The notes beneath the pieces are model-generated. The model ran no database searches. It had not been told where the DNA came from and was given only the letters and a program-made list of their open reading frames with translations. The translations under genes and the position numbers were made by a program. Positions 25,056 to 33,548 of a stretch of DNA of 64,000 nucleotides are shown piece by piece; within the stretch, counting starts at the first letter, position 1; each line of letters begins with the position of its first letter. The stretch spans positions 248,001 to 312,000 of the forward strand of contig JAQTZV010000001.1 of NCBI GenBank assembly GCA_028687585.1, written 5' to 3'. The DNA comes from Desulfuromonadaceae bacterium (GTDB lineage Bacteria; Desulfobacterota; Desulfuromonadia; Geobacterales; Pseudopelobacteraceae).

Positions 25056-25172
25056 ATGAAAAGAAGAATGGTAGCAACCATCAGTTACGGCAACGGGTGT
25101 CCTGCAGTCAAAGGGAATAATGAAGCGGCCCGGGCAAAAAACCGTCGTGATGAGTTGAAACTTGTCAAGTAA
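25056..25172 (+). pseudogene. Fragment of pal (OmpA-like) C-terminus, 38 codons
   Basis: ATG 25056 (GAAGGGG 8 nt upstream) to TAA 25170-25172 encodes 38 residues. It contains ATISYGNGCPAV followed by NNEAARAKNRRDELKLVK, which matches the end of peptidoglycan-associated lipoprotein/OmpA domains (ISYGKERP... NEAxWAKNRRDE). Only this last strand and helix are present, so it cannot fold as a peptidoglycan-binding domain. It is in frame, has a ribosome-binding site and overlaps the start of the DUF815 gene by 11 bp, so it may be translated as a leader peptide. Confidence 0.6.
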
Positions 25173-26061
25173 TGTATGCATAGATCCTGCGTTGAGTGAA
25201 CAGCTTAGGCGGGTTCTCAACTCTATTGAAATGCTCTTGCCGCACCATGCCGGCAAGATAGACTGGAAGGAGTGCCATGCTGCAAACTGGCGGCGGCACT
25301 CCTTTTCCGGTTACCTTGATCCGGTGCCGGAAATTGAAGGGATACACCTTGATGATCTGCTTGGCATAGAAAAACAAAAACAGCTCCTGATTCAGAATAC
25401 TGCCCAGTTTCTCAATAAATTCCCCGCCAATAATGTTCTCCTGTGGGGTACCCGGGGTACCGGAAAATCATCTCTTGTCCGTGCTCTTCTCAATTATTAT
25501 GCCCCCAAAGGCCTTAGAATTATCCAGGTGGACAAAGACGACCTGGTCCATCTTCCCGCAATTGTTGATTCGATCAAGCACGAACCGTATCGGTTCATAA
25601 TTTTTTCGGATGATGTGTCGTTCGAAGTTGGCGAGATCGGCTACAAGATGCTGAAGAGCGCTCTGGACGGTTCCGTCTATGCGCCGCCGGAAAATACCAG
25701 AATCTACATAACGTCCAATCGTCGCCATCTCATGCCGGAATATGAAACCGATAATCGGGGAGCGATGCTGGTAAACAATGAAATCCATCACGGCGAGTCG
25801 GTTGAGGAAAAAATATCGCTTTCCGGAAGATTCGGTCTCTGGATCGGTTTCCATCCATTTTCTCAGGAACAGTACGTAGAGGTCGTGCGCCAATGGGTTG
25901 TGAAATTATCCCAACAGTCTCATATTGAGTCCACGTGGGATCATACTGCGGAAAAGGCTGCTATTGAGTGGGGGTACAGCAAGGGCGATAACAGCGGCCG
26001 CATAGCATATCAATTTGCAACAGACTGGGTCGGTTCTAAACTGTTAGATAGATTGAAATAA
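25162..26061 (+). CDS. DUF815 AAA ATPase
   Basis: 299 residues if TTG 25162 is the start; an in-frame ATG at 25243 is an alternative with no better ribosome-binding site. Walker A is WGTRGTGKSSLVRALL, Walker B-like RFIIFSDDVSF, and sensor region RIYITSNRRHLMPEY, followed by the DUF815 region ESVEEKISLSGRFGLWIGFHP. DUF815 ATPases have no firm function. It lies between the toxin-antitoxin promoter and the Ehr-2 operon, 111 bp upstream of the latter, which may have its own promoter. Confidence 0.78.
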   Translation: MSSNVCIDPALSEQLRRVLNSIEMLLPHHAGKIDWKECHAANWRRHSFSGYLDPVPEIEGIHLDDLLGIEKQKQLLIQNTAQFLNKFPANNVLLWGTRGTGKSSLVRALLNYYAPKGLRIIQVDKDDLVHLPAIVDSIKHEPYRFIIFSDDVSFEVGEIGYKMLKSALDGSVYAPPENTRIYITSNRRHLMPEYETDNRGAMLVNNEIHHGESVEEKISLSGRFGLWIGFHPFSQEQYVEVVRQWVVKLSQQSHIESTWDHTAEKAAIEWGYSKGDNSGRIAYQFATDWVGSKLLDRLK

Positions 26062-26172
26062 TCTATAATCAAGCACTGTTTTTTAATTGACACGTATACA
26101 CTCACGGTTCACTATTTCTTCCCGTTGAAAATTTTGTGAATTTTTTTAGTACTATTTCAAGGAGTTCTTTGT

Positions 26173-28170
26173 ATGTATTCAGCTCTGCAGAGCGCTCTTG
26201 ATCCTGCGCTCGTAGCGCTCTTCTCTGCGCTTGTTCTCGGTTGTGCCGGAATTCCCGGTCTGTTTCTGCGAAAACCGGGCACCGGGCAGATTATTTCTGT
26301 GACCGCAACCCTTCTGGCAGCTCTGGCTGGTGTTCCTGCCGCCCTGCAGCTGCTCTTCAGTAATACCACAACGACGTATCTGCTCCAGTGGAACCTCCCG
26401 TTCGGCCCGTGCGAGCTTGTCATTGATCCGCTTTCAGCATTCTTTCTTATTCCCGTTTTCCTCGTGTCCGCTGCCGGTTCTCTCTTTGCCGTCGGCTATT
26501 GGCCTGCTGTCGAACATCCCGCTACCGAACGTGGGCTGACTTTTTTTTACGGCCTGTTGGCCTCGTCTATGGCTATTCTGCTCACCGCTCGAAATGGCGT
26601 TTTCTTTATCATGGTGTGGGAAATTATGGCGCTTTCCGCCTACTTCCTGCTGGTAACGGAGCATGAACGGGAGGAGGTCAGACGTGCCGGGATTGTCTAT
26701 CTGATCGCGACGCACATCGGCACTGCGGCGCTGTTTGTCTATTTTTCACTGCTGGCCGCGCAGAGCGGTTCATTTCAGCTCCCGGCAGCCGGTTCTTTAT
26801 CAGCGCTTTCTCCATTCGCTGCGATTATGGTACTGGCCGCGTTTACCGGTTTTGGTGCGAAGGCCGGCATCATGCCGTTTCATACCTGGCTCCCCTCGGC
26901 ACATGCCAATGCTCCAAGCCACGTATCGGCGCTCATGTCCGGAGTCATGCTGAAGATGGGGCTGTATGGCATCTTCCGTACCCTGACATTTTTTCACGAT
27001 CCGCCACTGCTCTGGGGGGCGGTTCTGACAGCCTGCGGTATTACTTCAGCTCTGCTGGGGATCGTCTTTGCGGTGGCCCAGCGGGATATGAAACGTCTGT
27101 TGGCCTGCAGCAGTATTGAGAATATCGGCATTATCACTACCGGTCTCGGAGTTGCCCTGCTGGGGGTGTCCAGTCACAATAATACCCTGGTGTATCTCGG
27201 CATGGCGGGTGCCCTGCTTCATATTCTCAATCACAGCTTCTTCAAGCCGTTACTGTTTCTCGGTTCCGGGGTTATTATACATGCCAGCGGCACGCGTGAG
27301 ATGAATCTGATGGGGGGGCTTGGCAAAGCTATGCCTCGTGTGGCAGCGCTTTTTCTTGTCGGAACTGTTGCCATCTGCGGGATTCCCCCGTTGAACGGTT
27401 TCATCAGTGAATTTCTACTCTACCTCGGTTTTTTCAAGCAGTTAAAAGGACACAGTCTGACCGCACTGGTTTTTCTGGCTCCGCTGCTGGCGCTGGTTGG
27501 CGGCCTGGCCGTCGTAGCGTTTACCAAGCTGTACAGTTCAGTTTTTCTTGGCACTCCCCGCAGTTCCGCGGCGGCTCATCCTCACGAAGCGGGGATGACG
27601 ATGCTGGTGCCGATGGCGTTTTTTGCCCTGCTCTGCCTGCTGATCGGCATTGCACCGCAGCAGGCTCTGCGTCTTGTTTCCCCAGCGATAACGGCATGGT
27701 ATCCTCTGCTTTTGTCAACATCAGTTGCCGCAGAATATGAAACTGTTTTGGGAAGACTTTCTCTGGCGGCTCTGCTTCTATTGTCGGCAGCGGTTGTCGT
27801 TGCGCTGCTCTGGCGGTGGCGACTGGGGAAAATGGCGGTCTCTTCCGCTTCAACCTGGGGATGTGGCTATCAGCGCGGTACGGCTCGTATGCAGTACAAC
27901 GGGACATCCTTTTCCGAACTTGCCGTTTCCGTATTCGATGGTATTATGCGTCAGCGGATTGAACGCCCGGGGTTGACCGGCCTTTTTCCCGGCGGTTCGC
28001 GCTGCAGTGACCGTCCAACGGAAACGCTCCTGGAGCGGATTATTACGCCGCTTTTTGCCGGGACCGGGATGCTCTTCGGCTTTTTACATCGCCTGCAGCA
28101 TGGCTTGATGCATTTTTATATGCTCTACATCTTTGCCACACTTTTTATTCTGATGCTTTGGGCAAACTGA
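26173..28170 (+). CDS. Ehr-2 antiporter-like subunit (HyfB/NuoL-like)
   Basis: 665-residue HyfB-like protein with GGAG 8 nt before ATG 26173. It is closer in pattern to Ehr-1 subunit A than to B: MVWEIMALSAYFLL, FGAKAGIMPFHTWLPSAHANAPSHVSALMSG, QRDMKRLLACSSIENIGII, LNHSFFKPLLFLGSG and the C-terminal GCGYQRGTARMQYN. All channel Glu and Lys positions are kept. Ehr-2 has only this one large antiporter-like subunit. The 26062-26172 gap contains TTGACA at 26087 but no good -10 box at standard spacing. Confidence 0.9.
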   Translation: MYSALQSALDPALVALFSALVLGCAGIPGLFLRKPGTGQIISVTATLLAALAGVPAALQLLFSNTTTTYLLQWNLPFGPCELVIDPLSAFFLIPVFLVSAAGSLFAVGYWPAVEHPATERGLTFFYGLLASSMAILLTARNGVFFIMVWEIMALSAYFLLVTEHEREEVRRAGIVYLIATHIGTAALFVYFSLLAAQSGSFQLPAAGSLSALSPFAAIMVLAAFTGFGAKAGIMPFHTWLPSAHANAPSHVSALMSGVMLKMGLYGIFRTLTFFHDPPLLWGAVLTACGITSALLGIVFAVAQRDMKRLLACSSIENIGIITTGLGVALLGVSSHNNTLVYLGMAGALLHILNHSFFKPLLFLGSGVIIHASGTREMNLMGGLGKAMPRVAALFLVGTVAICGIPPLNGFISEFLLYLGFFKQLKGHSLTALVFLAPLLALVGGLAVVAFTKLYSSVFLGTPRSSAAAHPHEAGMTMLVPMAFFALLCLLIGIAPQQALRLVSPAITAWYPLLLSTSVAAEYETVLGRLSLAALLLLSAAVVVALLWRWRLGKMAVSSASTWGCGYQRGTARMQYNGTSFSELAVSVFDGIMRQRIERPGLTGLFPGGSRCSDRPTETLLERIITPLFAGTGMLFGFLHRLQHGLMHFYMLYIFATLFILMLWAN

Positions 28171-28189
28171 TGTTTACCTGGGAGCGACC

Positions 28190-29098
28190 ATGACAAACAG
28201 TCTCATTCACATATTTCTGGCCCTCACCATGCCGCCGCTGCTGTTAGGGGTTATCGGCAAAACGAAAGCCGCGTTTGCCGGGAGAGTCGGTGCGCCGTTT
28301 TTACAGCCGTATTACGATTTAAGTCGTCTGCTGCAGAAAGGGACGGTCTTCAGTACTACAACCAGCTGGGTGTTCCGTGCCGGTCCGATAGTCGCACTGG
28401 CAACTACAGCGGTTGCCGCACTGTTGATCCCCTTTGGTGCCCATCCATCGCCGATCTCTTTTGACGGCGACATGATCCTCTACGCCTATCTGTTTGCTCT
28501 GGGGCGTTTTTTTACCATGGCGGCTGCTCTGGACACCGGTTCAAGTTTTGAAGGTATGGGGTCAGCCCGTGAGGCCACCTACTCCTGCCTTGCCGAACCG
28601 ACCCTCTTTTTTGCATTGATAACCCTGTCGCGTCTGTCCGGTTCGCTTTCACTTTCTCCGATGCTGGTAAATATCAGCCTGGGTGTCTGGCTCGATACCG
28701 GTGCCGCACTGCTGCTCCTGATTGGTGGCATGTTCATCGTGCTGCTGGTCGAAAACTGCCGTATTCCGTTCGATGACCCAAACACACATCTAGAACTGAC
28801 CATGATCCACGAGGTGATGGTGCTTGATCACAGTGGTCCGGCTTTCGGCATTATTCAGTATGCCGCAGCACTCAAACTGTTTGTGCTGGGCGCCTTTTTT
28901 GTCCATCTGGCGCTGCCGTATGCAACCGGTAATCCGCTGCTTGACTGGGGGCTTTTCGTGATTTCCATGCTGGAGCTGGCAGTTGTTATCGGAATTGTAG
29001 AATCGGTCATGGCGCGGCTGCGCCTGATTCGTATACCGCAACTACTTGTTGCCGCTACTATCCTGGCGGCATTTTCCACTCTGCTGGTCATCAGGTGA
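28190..29098 (+). CDS. Ehr-2 NuoH-like subunit (HyfC/HycD type)
   Basis: 302-residue NuoH/HycD family membrane protein. It has GRVGAPFLQPYYDLSRLLQKG near the N-terminus, SSFEGMGSAREATYSCLAEP in the middle and RIPFDDPNTHLELTMIHEVMVLDHSG in the coupling loop, parallel to the Ehr-1 protein but clearly diverged. It follows the antiporter subunit by 19 bp. The role is to link the FeS/large-subunit module to the ion-pumping subunits. Confidence 0.9.
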   Translation: MTNSLIHIFLALTMPPLLLGVIGKTKAAFAGRVGAPFLQPYYDLSRLLQKGTVFSTTTSWVFRAGPIVALATTAVAALLIPFGAHPSPISFDGDMILYAYLFALGRFFTMAAALDTGSSFEGMGSAREATYSCLAEPTLFFALITLSRLSGSLSLSPMLVNISLGVWLDTGAALLLLIGGMFIVLLVENCRIPFDDPNTHLELTMIHEVMVLDHSGPAFGIIQYAAALKLFVLGAFFVHLALPYATGNPLLDWGLFVISMLELAVVIGIVESVMARLRLIRIPQLLVAATILAAFSTLLVIR

Positions 29099-29102
29099 TG
29101 CC

Positions 29103-29744
29103 ATGTTTTCTTTAGCCGATCAAATTCTCGTTCTGGTACTGCTGATAAACTTTATCTCGCTCGGCACCAGCCGTCTGATATTTTCCATCCGTGCGGTTGC
29201 CGTTCAAGGAGTCCTCCTCGGAATTCTGCCCGGTTTAATGCATCCGTTTTCCTGGCATCTGGTTGCGATTACGGTCGTCATAATTGCGGTCAAGGGTTTT
29301 GTGATCCCGCTGCTGCTCAGTCGTGCCGTCCGCTCTGCAGAGATCAAGCGTGAGTTTGAACCGTTTCTGGGGTATGTTCCGACGCTGCTGCTTGGTGCGG
29401 TCTTTACGGCCCTTTCATTCGGTTTTGCCGGCAAGCTGCCGATGCTGCCGGATCATCAGAATTACATGTTTGTTCCGGCTTCGATAGCCACACTGATGAC
29501 CGGTTTTCTTGTGCTGACGACGCGCCGCAAGGCGATTTCGCAGGTTATCGGTTATCTTGTTCTTGAGAACGGCATATTCATCTTCGGCCTGCTGCTGGCG
29601 GAGGCGATGCCGATTATGGTTGAAGCGGGGGCGCTGCTCGATCTGCTGGTCGGAACCTTTGTCATGGGTATTGTTATCAACCAGATCAGACGTGAATTCT
29701 CTTCGCTGGATACCTCGCTTCTGACCTCACTGAAAGAGGAGTAG
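29103..29744 (+). CDS. Ehr-2 HyfE-like (NuoK-related) subunit
   Basis: 213 residues from ATG 29103; an in-frame ATG at 29046 lies inside the preceding gene and adds a non-family leader, so I reject it. The conserved buried Glu is in YLVLENGIFIFGL, and the tail INQIRREFSSLDTSLLTSLKEE is typical of HyfE. It ends 4 bp before the next gene, whose AAAGAGGAG ribosome-binding site lies within this coding sequence. Confidence 0.88.
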   Translation: MFSLADQILVLVLLINFISLGTSRLIFSIRAVAVQGVLLGILPGLMHPFSWHLVAITVVIIAVKGFVIPLLLSRAVRSAEIKREFEPFLGYVPTLLLGAVFTALSFGFAGKLPMLPDHQNYMFVPASIATLMTGFLVLTTRRKAISQVIGYLVLENGIFIFGLLLAEAMPIMVEAGALLDLLVGTFVMGIVINQIRREFSSLDTSLLTSLKEE

Positions 29745-29748
29745 ATTA

Positions 29749-31182
29749 ATGTTTGCCGCCCTGATAATCCTCCCGCTCATCGGAGCCGCTGTAACCTGGC
29801 TGATCCCGTATGATCGACTGCGTCCCAAGGTGCTGGCGCTCTTTGCTTTTGCCCATTTGGGCCTCACCATTCAGCTCCTGACAGTCACTCCGCCCGAATC
29901 GGCCGGTGGCTGGTTTCACCTGGATGCACTCGGGAAAATCGTGCTTCTCAGTACCAGCATCCTCTTCTTTACCTGCGCGCTCTACTCTGTCGGCTACCTT
30001 TTTTATCGCCGGGAACGCTCCAACCGCGTGCTCTGTATCGGACTTCTTGTCTGCCTGTCGGCCGCCTCACTGGTTACTATCACCCATCATCTGGGGCTCA
30101 TGTGGGTGGCGCTTGAAACCACAACCATATCGATGGCCCCGCTGATCTATTTTAACCGTAATGCCCGCTCGATCGAGGCAACCTGGAAATACCTGCTGAT
30201 CTGCTCGGTCGGAGTTGCTCTGGCATTAATCGGCCTCTACTTTCTGGCCTATGCCACGATTGTGGCCCAGGTGGAACCGTCACTGCTGCTTGATGACCTG
30301 ATGCGTGATGCCGGAAAGCTTTCCTCCGGCTGGGTTCATGCCGCTTTTGTTTTTCTGCTGGTCGGCTTCGGTACGAAGATGGGGTTGGCGCCGCTTCATA
30401 CCTGGAAGCCGGATGCCTACGGCGAGGCTCCCGGTCTGGTCGGGGCACTGCTGTCAGGCGGTCTGGTCAATCTGGCCTTTTTGGCGCTCGTTCGCGTATA
30501 TCAGATTTGTCTGGCGACCAAAGAGATCGCGTTTTTTCAAAATGCCCTGATTGTTATGGGGCTGTTTTCGATGATCATCGCTGCGATATTTATGGCCCGG
30601 CAGGCTGATTTCAAGAGGATGCTGGCGTACTCGAGTGTTGAGCATGTCGGTATCATGGCGGTAGCACTCGGATTGGGCGGCACGGCAATTTTCGGCGCAC
30701 TGTTCCACGTTCTTGCCAACGGTCTGACCAAGGGGATTTTGTTTCTCTCTTCCGGGAACATCCATCGCTCCTATAACAGCAAAAGCACCGATCATGTGCG
30801 CGGCGCCCTGCGTCGCCTCCCCTGGTCGGGAGGGATTTTTCTGGCAGGATTTATCGCCATCACCGGATCTCCGCCGTTTGCCCCGTTTATCAGCGAATTC
30901 ACCATTATCAGCAGTGCCTTCATTCAGGGGCAGATGCTGGTCGGTACAGTATTCCTGATTTCTCTTACGGTTATTTTTATCGGTATGGCTCTGACTGTTC
31001 TTCCGATGGTGATGGGAGAAGCTCCCGCAGACAGCGAGACAACCTCGTACCGCGACTCGATCTGGACGGTCGGGCCGCCACTGTTTCTGCTGCTGCTGAT
31101 ATTTCTGCTCGGTGTCTGGATACCGGAGCCACTGATGGCAATACTGCGTGACGCATCAGCGCTTCTGGAGGTACGCTCATGA
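29749..31182 (+). CDS. Ehr-2 HyfF-like (NuoN/NuoM-related) subunit
   Basis: 477-residue antiporter-like subunit. The Glu helix is WVALETTTISMAPLIYF followed by WKYLLICSVGVALALIG; the channel Lys is in VGFGTKMGLAPLHTWKPDAYGEAPG; the second position is Asn (GLVNLAFLALVR), as in the Ehr-1 counterpart; and a Lys is present in LANGLTKGILFLSSG. Sharing the Asn substitution with Ehr-1 supports descent of both operons from a common HyfF-type ancestor. The large subunit gene overlaps its stop by 4 bp. Confidence 0.9.
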   Translation: MFAALIILPLIGAAVTWLIPYDRLRPKVLALFAFAHLGLTIQLLTVTPPESAGGWFHLDALGKIVLLSTSILFFTCALYSVGYLFYRRERSNRVLCIGLLVCLSAASLVTITHHLGLMWVALETTTISMAPLIYFNRNARSIEATWKYLLICSVGVALALIGLYFLAYATIVAQVEPSLLLDDLMRDAGKLSSGWVHAAFVFLLVGFGTKMGLAPLHTWKPDAYGEAPGLVGALLSGGLVNLAFLALVRVYQICLATKEIAFFQNALIVMGLFSMIIAAIFMARQADFKRMLAYSSVEHVGIMAVALGLGGTAIFGALFHVLANGLTKGILFLSSGNIHRSYNSKSTDHVRGALRRLPWSGGIFLAGFIAITGSPPFAPFISEFTIISSAFIQGQMLVGTVFLISLTVIFIGMALTVLPMVMGEAPADSETTSYRDSIWTVGPPLFLLLLIFLLGVWIPEPLMAILRDASALLEVRS

Positions 31183-32699
31183 GTTTCGGCATGAAAACCT
31201 TCTATAATGGCACTTCGTTTTTGCGTGGTGATATACCGATGCCGGATAACGACTCGTTCTTTCAGTCTGTTTTGGATGCTATTAGCGCGGGGTGGCGCGT
31301 CTGCTCCTATTTTGGTGTTCCGAATGCCGAGGGAGCGACTCTCTACTGCATCATGTCCGCCCGTGCCGGAAGAGGTGTCCTCGGGATTTCAGCCACAACG
31401 GTCGGGCGCACTTTTCCGTCGCTTGCGGTCGTCTGTCCACAACTGCATCTGTATGAACGGGAAATTGCCGAACAATGTCTCGTGCGTCCGGAAGGGCACC
31501 CCTGGTTCAAACCGGTGCGTTTTCAAAAGCCTCTCTGTGCGGGCGATGGTTTCTGGAGTGCCACTGATGGCGGTGGTCTGCTCCCGGCAGTGATGGACTT
31601 CTATCGCGTTGAAGGGGATGAAGTACATGAGGTTGCTGTGGGTCCGGTGCATGCCGGGATCATAGAGCCGGGTCACTTTCGCTTTCAGTGCCACGGTGAA
31701 GAGGTTTTTCATCTGGAAATTGCGCTCGGCTTTCAGCATCGCGGCATCGAACGGGCGTTAATAGGGGCCCCGACCCCCCGGACCATGCACCAGATGGAAA
31801 CAATCGCCGGTGATACAACGGTCGCACACGGTCAGGCCTATTGCATGAATATGGAGTCACTGGGGGGAATCTTTGCTTCACCACGGGCAGAAACAGTGCG
31901 CGGAATAGCTCTGGAACTCGAGCGATTGGCCAATCATGCCGGGGATCTGGGTGCGATTGCCGGGGATGTCGGCTATCTGCCAACGTCGTCCTTCTGTGGC
32001 CGGATACGGGGTGATTTTCTCAATATGACTGCACTTTTGTGCGGCAGCCGTTTCAGCCGCGGCCTGCTCAGGCCGGGTGGGATCGGCTATGATTGCGATG
32101 CTTCAATTGCGGATGAATTGTACAAACGGCTGCAATCTGCGCGGGAAGATCTCGCCGGAGCTGTCGAGTTGCTCTGGAATACTCCCTCGGTTATGGCGAG
32201 GCTGGAAGATGTCGGTATTGTCTCTGAAAAAGATGCCCGCGAGATTGGCCTGGTCGGTCCTGCCGCCCGGGCGTGCGGCCTGAACCGCGATGTCCGTCGT
32301 GATCACCCGTTTGGAATATTCCGGATGAGCCAGATACCGGTGGTTACCGCGACCACCTGTGATGTTGCTGCCCGCACGCGACTCCGTTGGCTGGAGGCTG
32401 AACGCTCAATGGATTTTATCGATGAACAGGTGCGGCATCTGCCGCGTGGCGGCTATCGGAACCAGCCGAAGGGGGTTGCGTCAGATCGTTGTGCTGTTGC
32501 ACTGACCGAAGGTTGGCGTGGTGAAATATGTCACGTTGCCTTGACCGATGAACGTGGCTGTTTTGAACGATACAAAATCGTTGATCCCTCTTTTCATAAC
32601 TGGAACGGCCTGGGGCTTTCCCTGCGCAATCAGCAGATTTCCGACTTTCCGCTCTGTAACAAAAGCTTCAACCTGTCGTACTGCGGGTTTGATTTATAA
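31179..32699 (+). CDS. Ehr-2 large subunit (HyfG/NuoCD-like), NiFe ligands lost
   Basis: 506 residues. Residues about 25-115 are NuoC-like and 145-506 NuoD/hydrogenase-like, with GPVHAGIIEPGHFRFQ. The NiFe ligand site RxCGxC is replaced by TIAGDT (208-213), so the two Cys positions are Ala and Thr. This differs from the Ser/Ser of Ehr-1, meaning the ligands were lost or replaced independently, or diverged later. The C-terminus ends in PLCNKSFNLSYCGFDL with C493 and C502 but no DPCxxC. It should act as an electron- or quinone-handling docking subunit, not a hydrogenase. Confidence 0.9.
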   Translation: MSFGMKTFYNGTSFLRGDIPMPDNDSFFQSVLDAISAGWRVCSYFGVPNAEGATLYCIMSARAGRGVLGISATTVGRTFPSLAVVCPQLHLYEREIAEQCLVRPEGHPWFKPVRFQKPLCAGDGFWSATDGGGLLPAVMDFYRVEGDEVHEVAVGPVHAGIIEPGHFRFQCHGEEVFHLEIALGFQHRGIERALIGAPTPRTMHQMETIAGDTTVAHGQAYCMNMESLGGIFASPRAETVRGIALELERLANHAGDLGAIAGDVGYLPTSSFCGRIRGDFLNMTALLCGSRFSRGLLRPGGIGYDCDASIADELYKRLQSAREDLAGAVELLWNTPSVMARLEDVGIVSEKDAREIGLVGPAARACGLNRDVRRDHPFGIFRMSQIPVVTATTCDVAARTRLRWLEAERSMDFIDEQVRHLPRGGYRNQPKGVASDRCAVALTEGWRGEICHVALTDERGCFERYKIVDPSFHNWNGLGLSLRNQQISDFPLCNKSFNLSYCGFDL

Positions 32700-32711
32700 A
32701 ATGGAGCCTGT

Positions 32712-33470
32712 ATGCTAAAAGCCATTATGGCACGTTTTCGCCAGGGGCATCGTACCATGAAGTATCCCGATGCCCCGCAGCCGTTACCGCCACGTTTTCG
32801 TGGTCTCCCGCTCATGGACGTAACCCGTTGTGACGATGGGTGCCGAGAATGCGCCGACGCCTGTCCATACGGAGCCATTTCCGCTTCTGGCTCTCTGACA
32901 CTTGATATGGGGAAATGCCTGTTCTGTGCCGACTGTGCTGTTGCGTGTCCGCATGATGCGCTCACGTTTTCAACCGATGCGCGCCTTGCAAGCCGCAGCC
33001 GCAAAGGTTTAACCGTTGTCGCCGGTGAACAGTATCAGCCGGGGGGGGCGCTGGAAGGTGAACTGTTGCGCCTGTTCGGCCGTTCTCTCAAGTTGCGTGA
33101 AGTCAGCGCCGGGGGTTGCAATGCCTGCGAGGCGGATACCAACGTGCTCTCCACTATCGGGTGGGATCTGGGTCGTTTCGGAATTCAGTTTGTCGCCAGT
33201 CCGCGTCACGCTGACGGCATGTTTGTGACCGGACCGGTCAGTGAAAACATGCGACTGGCTCTGCTTGATACGTATGCGGCAATTCCGGAACCGAAACTGG
33301 TTATCGTTGCCGGCGCCTGCGCGATCAATGGCGGGCCGTTCAAGGATCACGCCGAGGTTCATAACGGAGCTGATGGCTGTGTGCCGGTTGATCTCTACAT
33401 CCCCGGTTGTCCACCCAGTCCGTTGACGATACTGGATGGCTTGTTGCGGTTGGTTGATATTGTGCAATAA
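32712..33470 (+). CDS. Ehr-2 ferredoxin/NuoB-like fusion subunit
   Basis: 252 residues that join two subunits usually encoded separately. Residues 35-85 form a 2[4Fe-4S] ferredoxin domain: C40, C44, C47, C51 (spacing 3-2-3) and C69, C72, C75, C79 (2-2-3). Residues about 115-250 form a NuoB/HycG-type small subunit with C136 and C139 (GGCNACE), C203 (AGACAING) and C233 (PGCPP). In HyfH/HyfI, HycF/HycG or NuoI/NuoB these are two proteins. The fusion gives a three-cluster electron wire in one chain and is the likely electron entry of Ehr-2. Confidence 0.9.
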   Translation: MLKAIMARFRQGHRTMKYPDAPQPLPPRFRGLPLMDVTRCDDGCRECADACPYGAISASGSLTLDMGKCLFCADCAVACPHDALTFSTDARLASRSRKGLTVVAGEQYQPGGALEGELLRLFGRSLKLREVSAGGCNACEADTNVLSTIGWDLGRFGIQFVASPRHADGMFVTGPVSENMRLALLDTYAAIPEPKLVIVAGACAINGGPFKDHAEVHNGADGCVPVDLYIPGCPPSPLTILDGLLRLVDIVQ

Positions 33471-33484
33471 TCAGTGCGTTTGTT

Positions 33485-33510
33485 CGCCAGGCGGATCTTT
33501 GTGCCTGGCG
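33485..33510. other. Perfect 8-bp hairpin after the Ehr-2 operon
   Basis: CGCCAGGC (33485-33492) and GCCTGGCG (33503-33510) pair perfectly around a 10-nt loop. There is no T-run, so it is not a classic terminator; it lies 15 bp after the last Ehr-2 stop and 39 bp before the GAPDH start. Confidence 0.4.
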
Positions 33511-33548
33511 CTGTTGGGGAAATTTATTACAAATCAGAGGAGAGTGTA

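Noticed and set aside
26087-26116. Sigma-70 promoter for Ehr-2 from TTGACA at 26087
   Set aside because: The -35 is perfect, but no good -10 hexamer lies at 16-18 nt; left unassigned.
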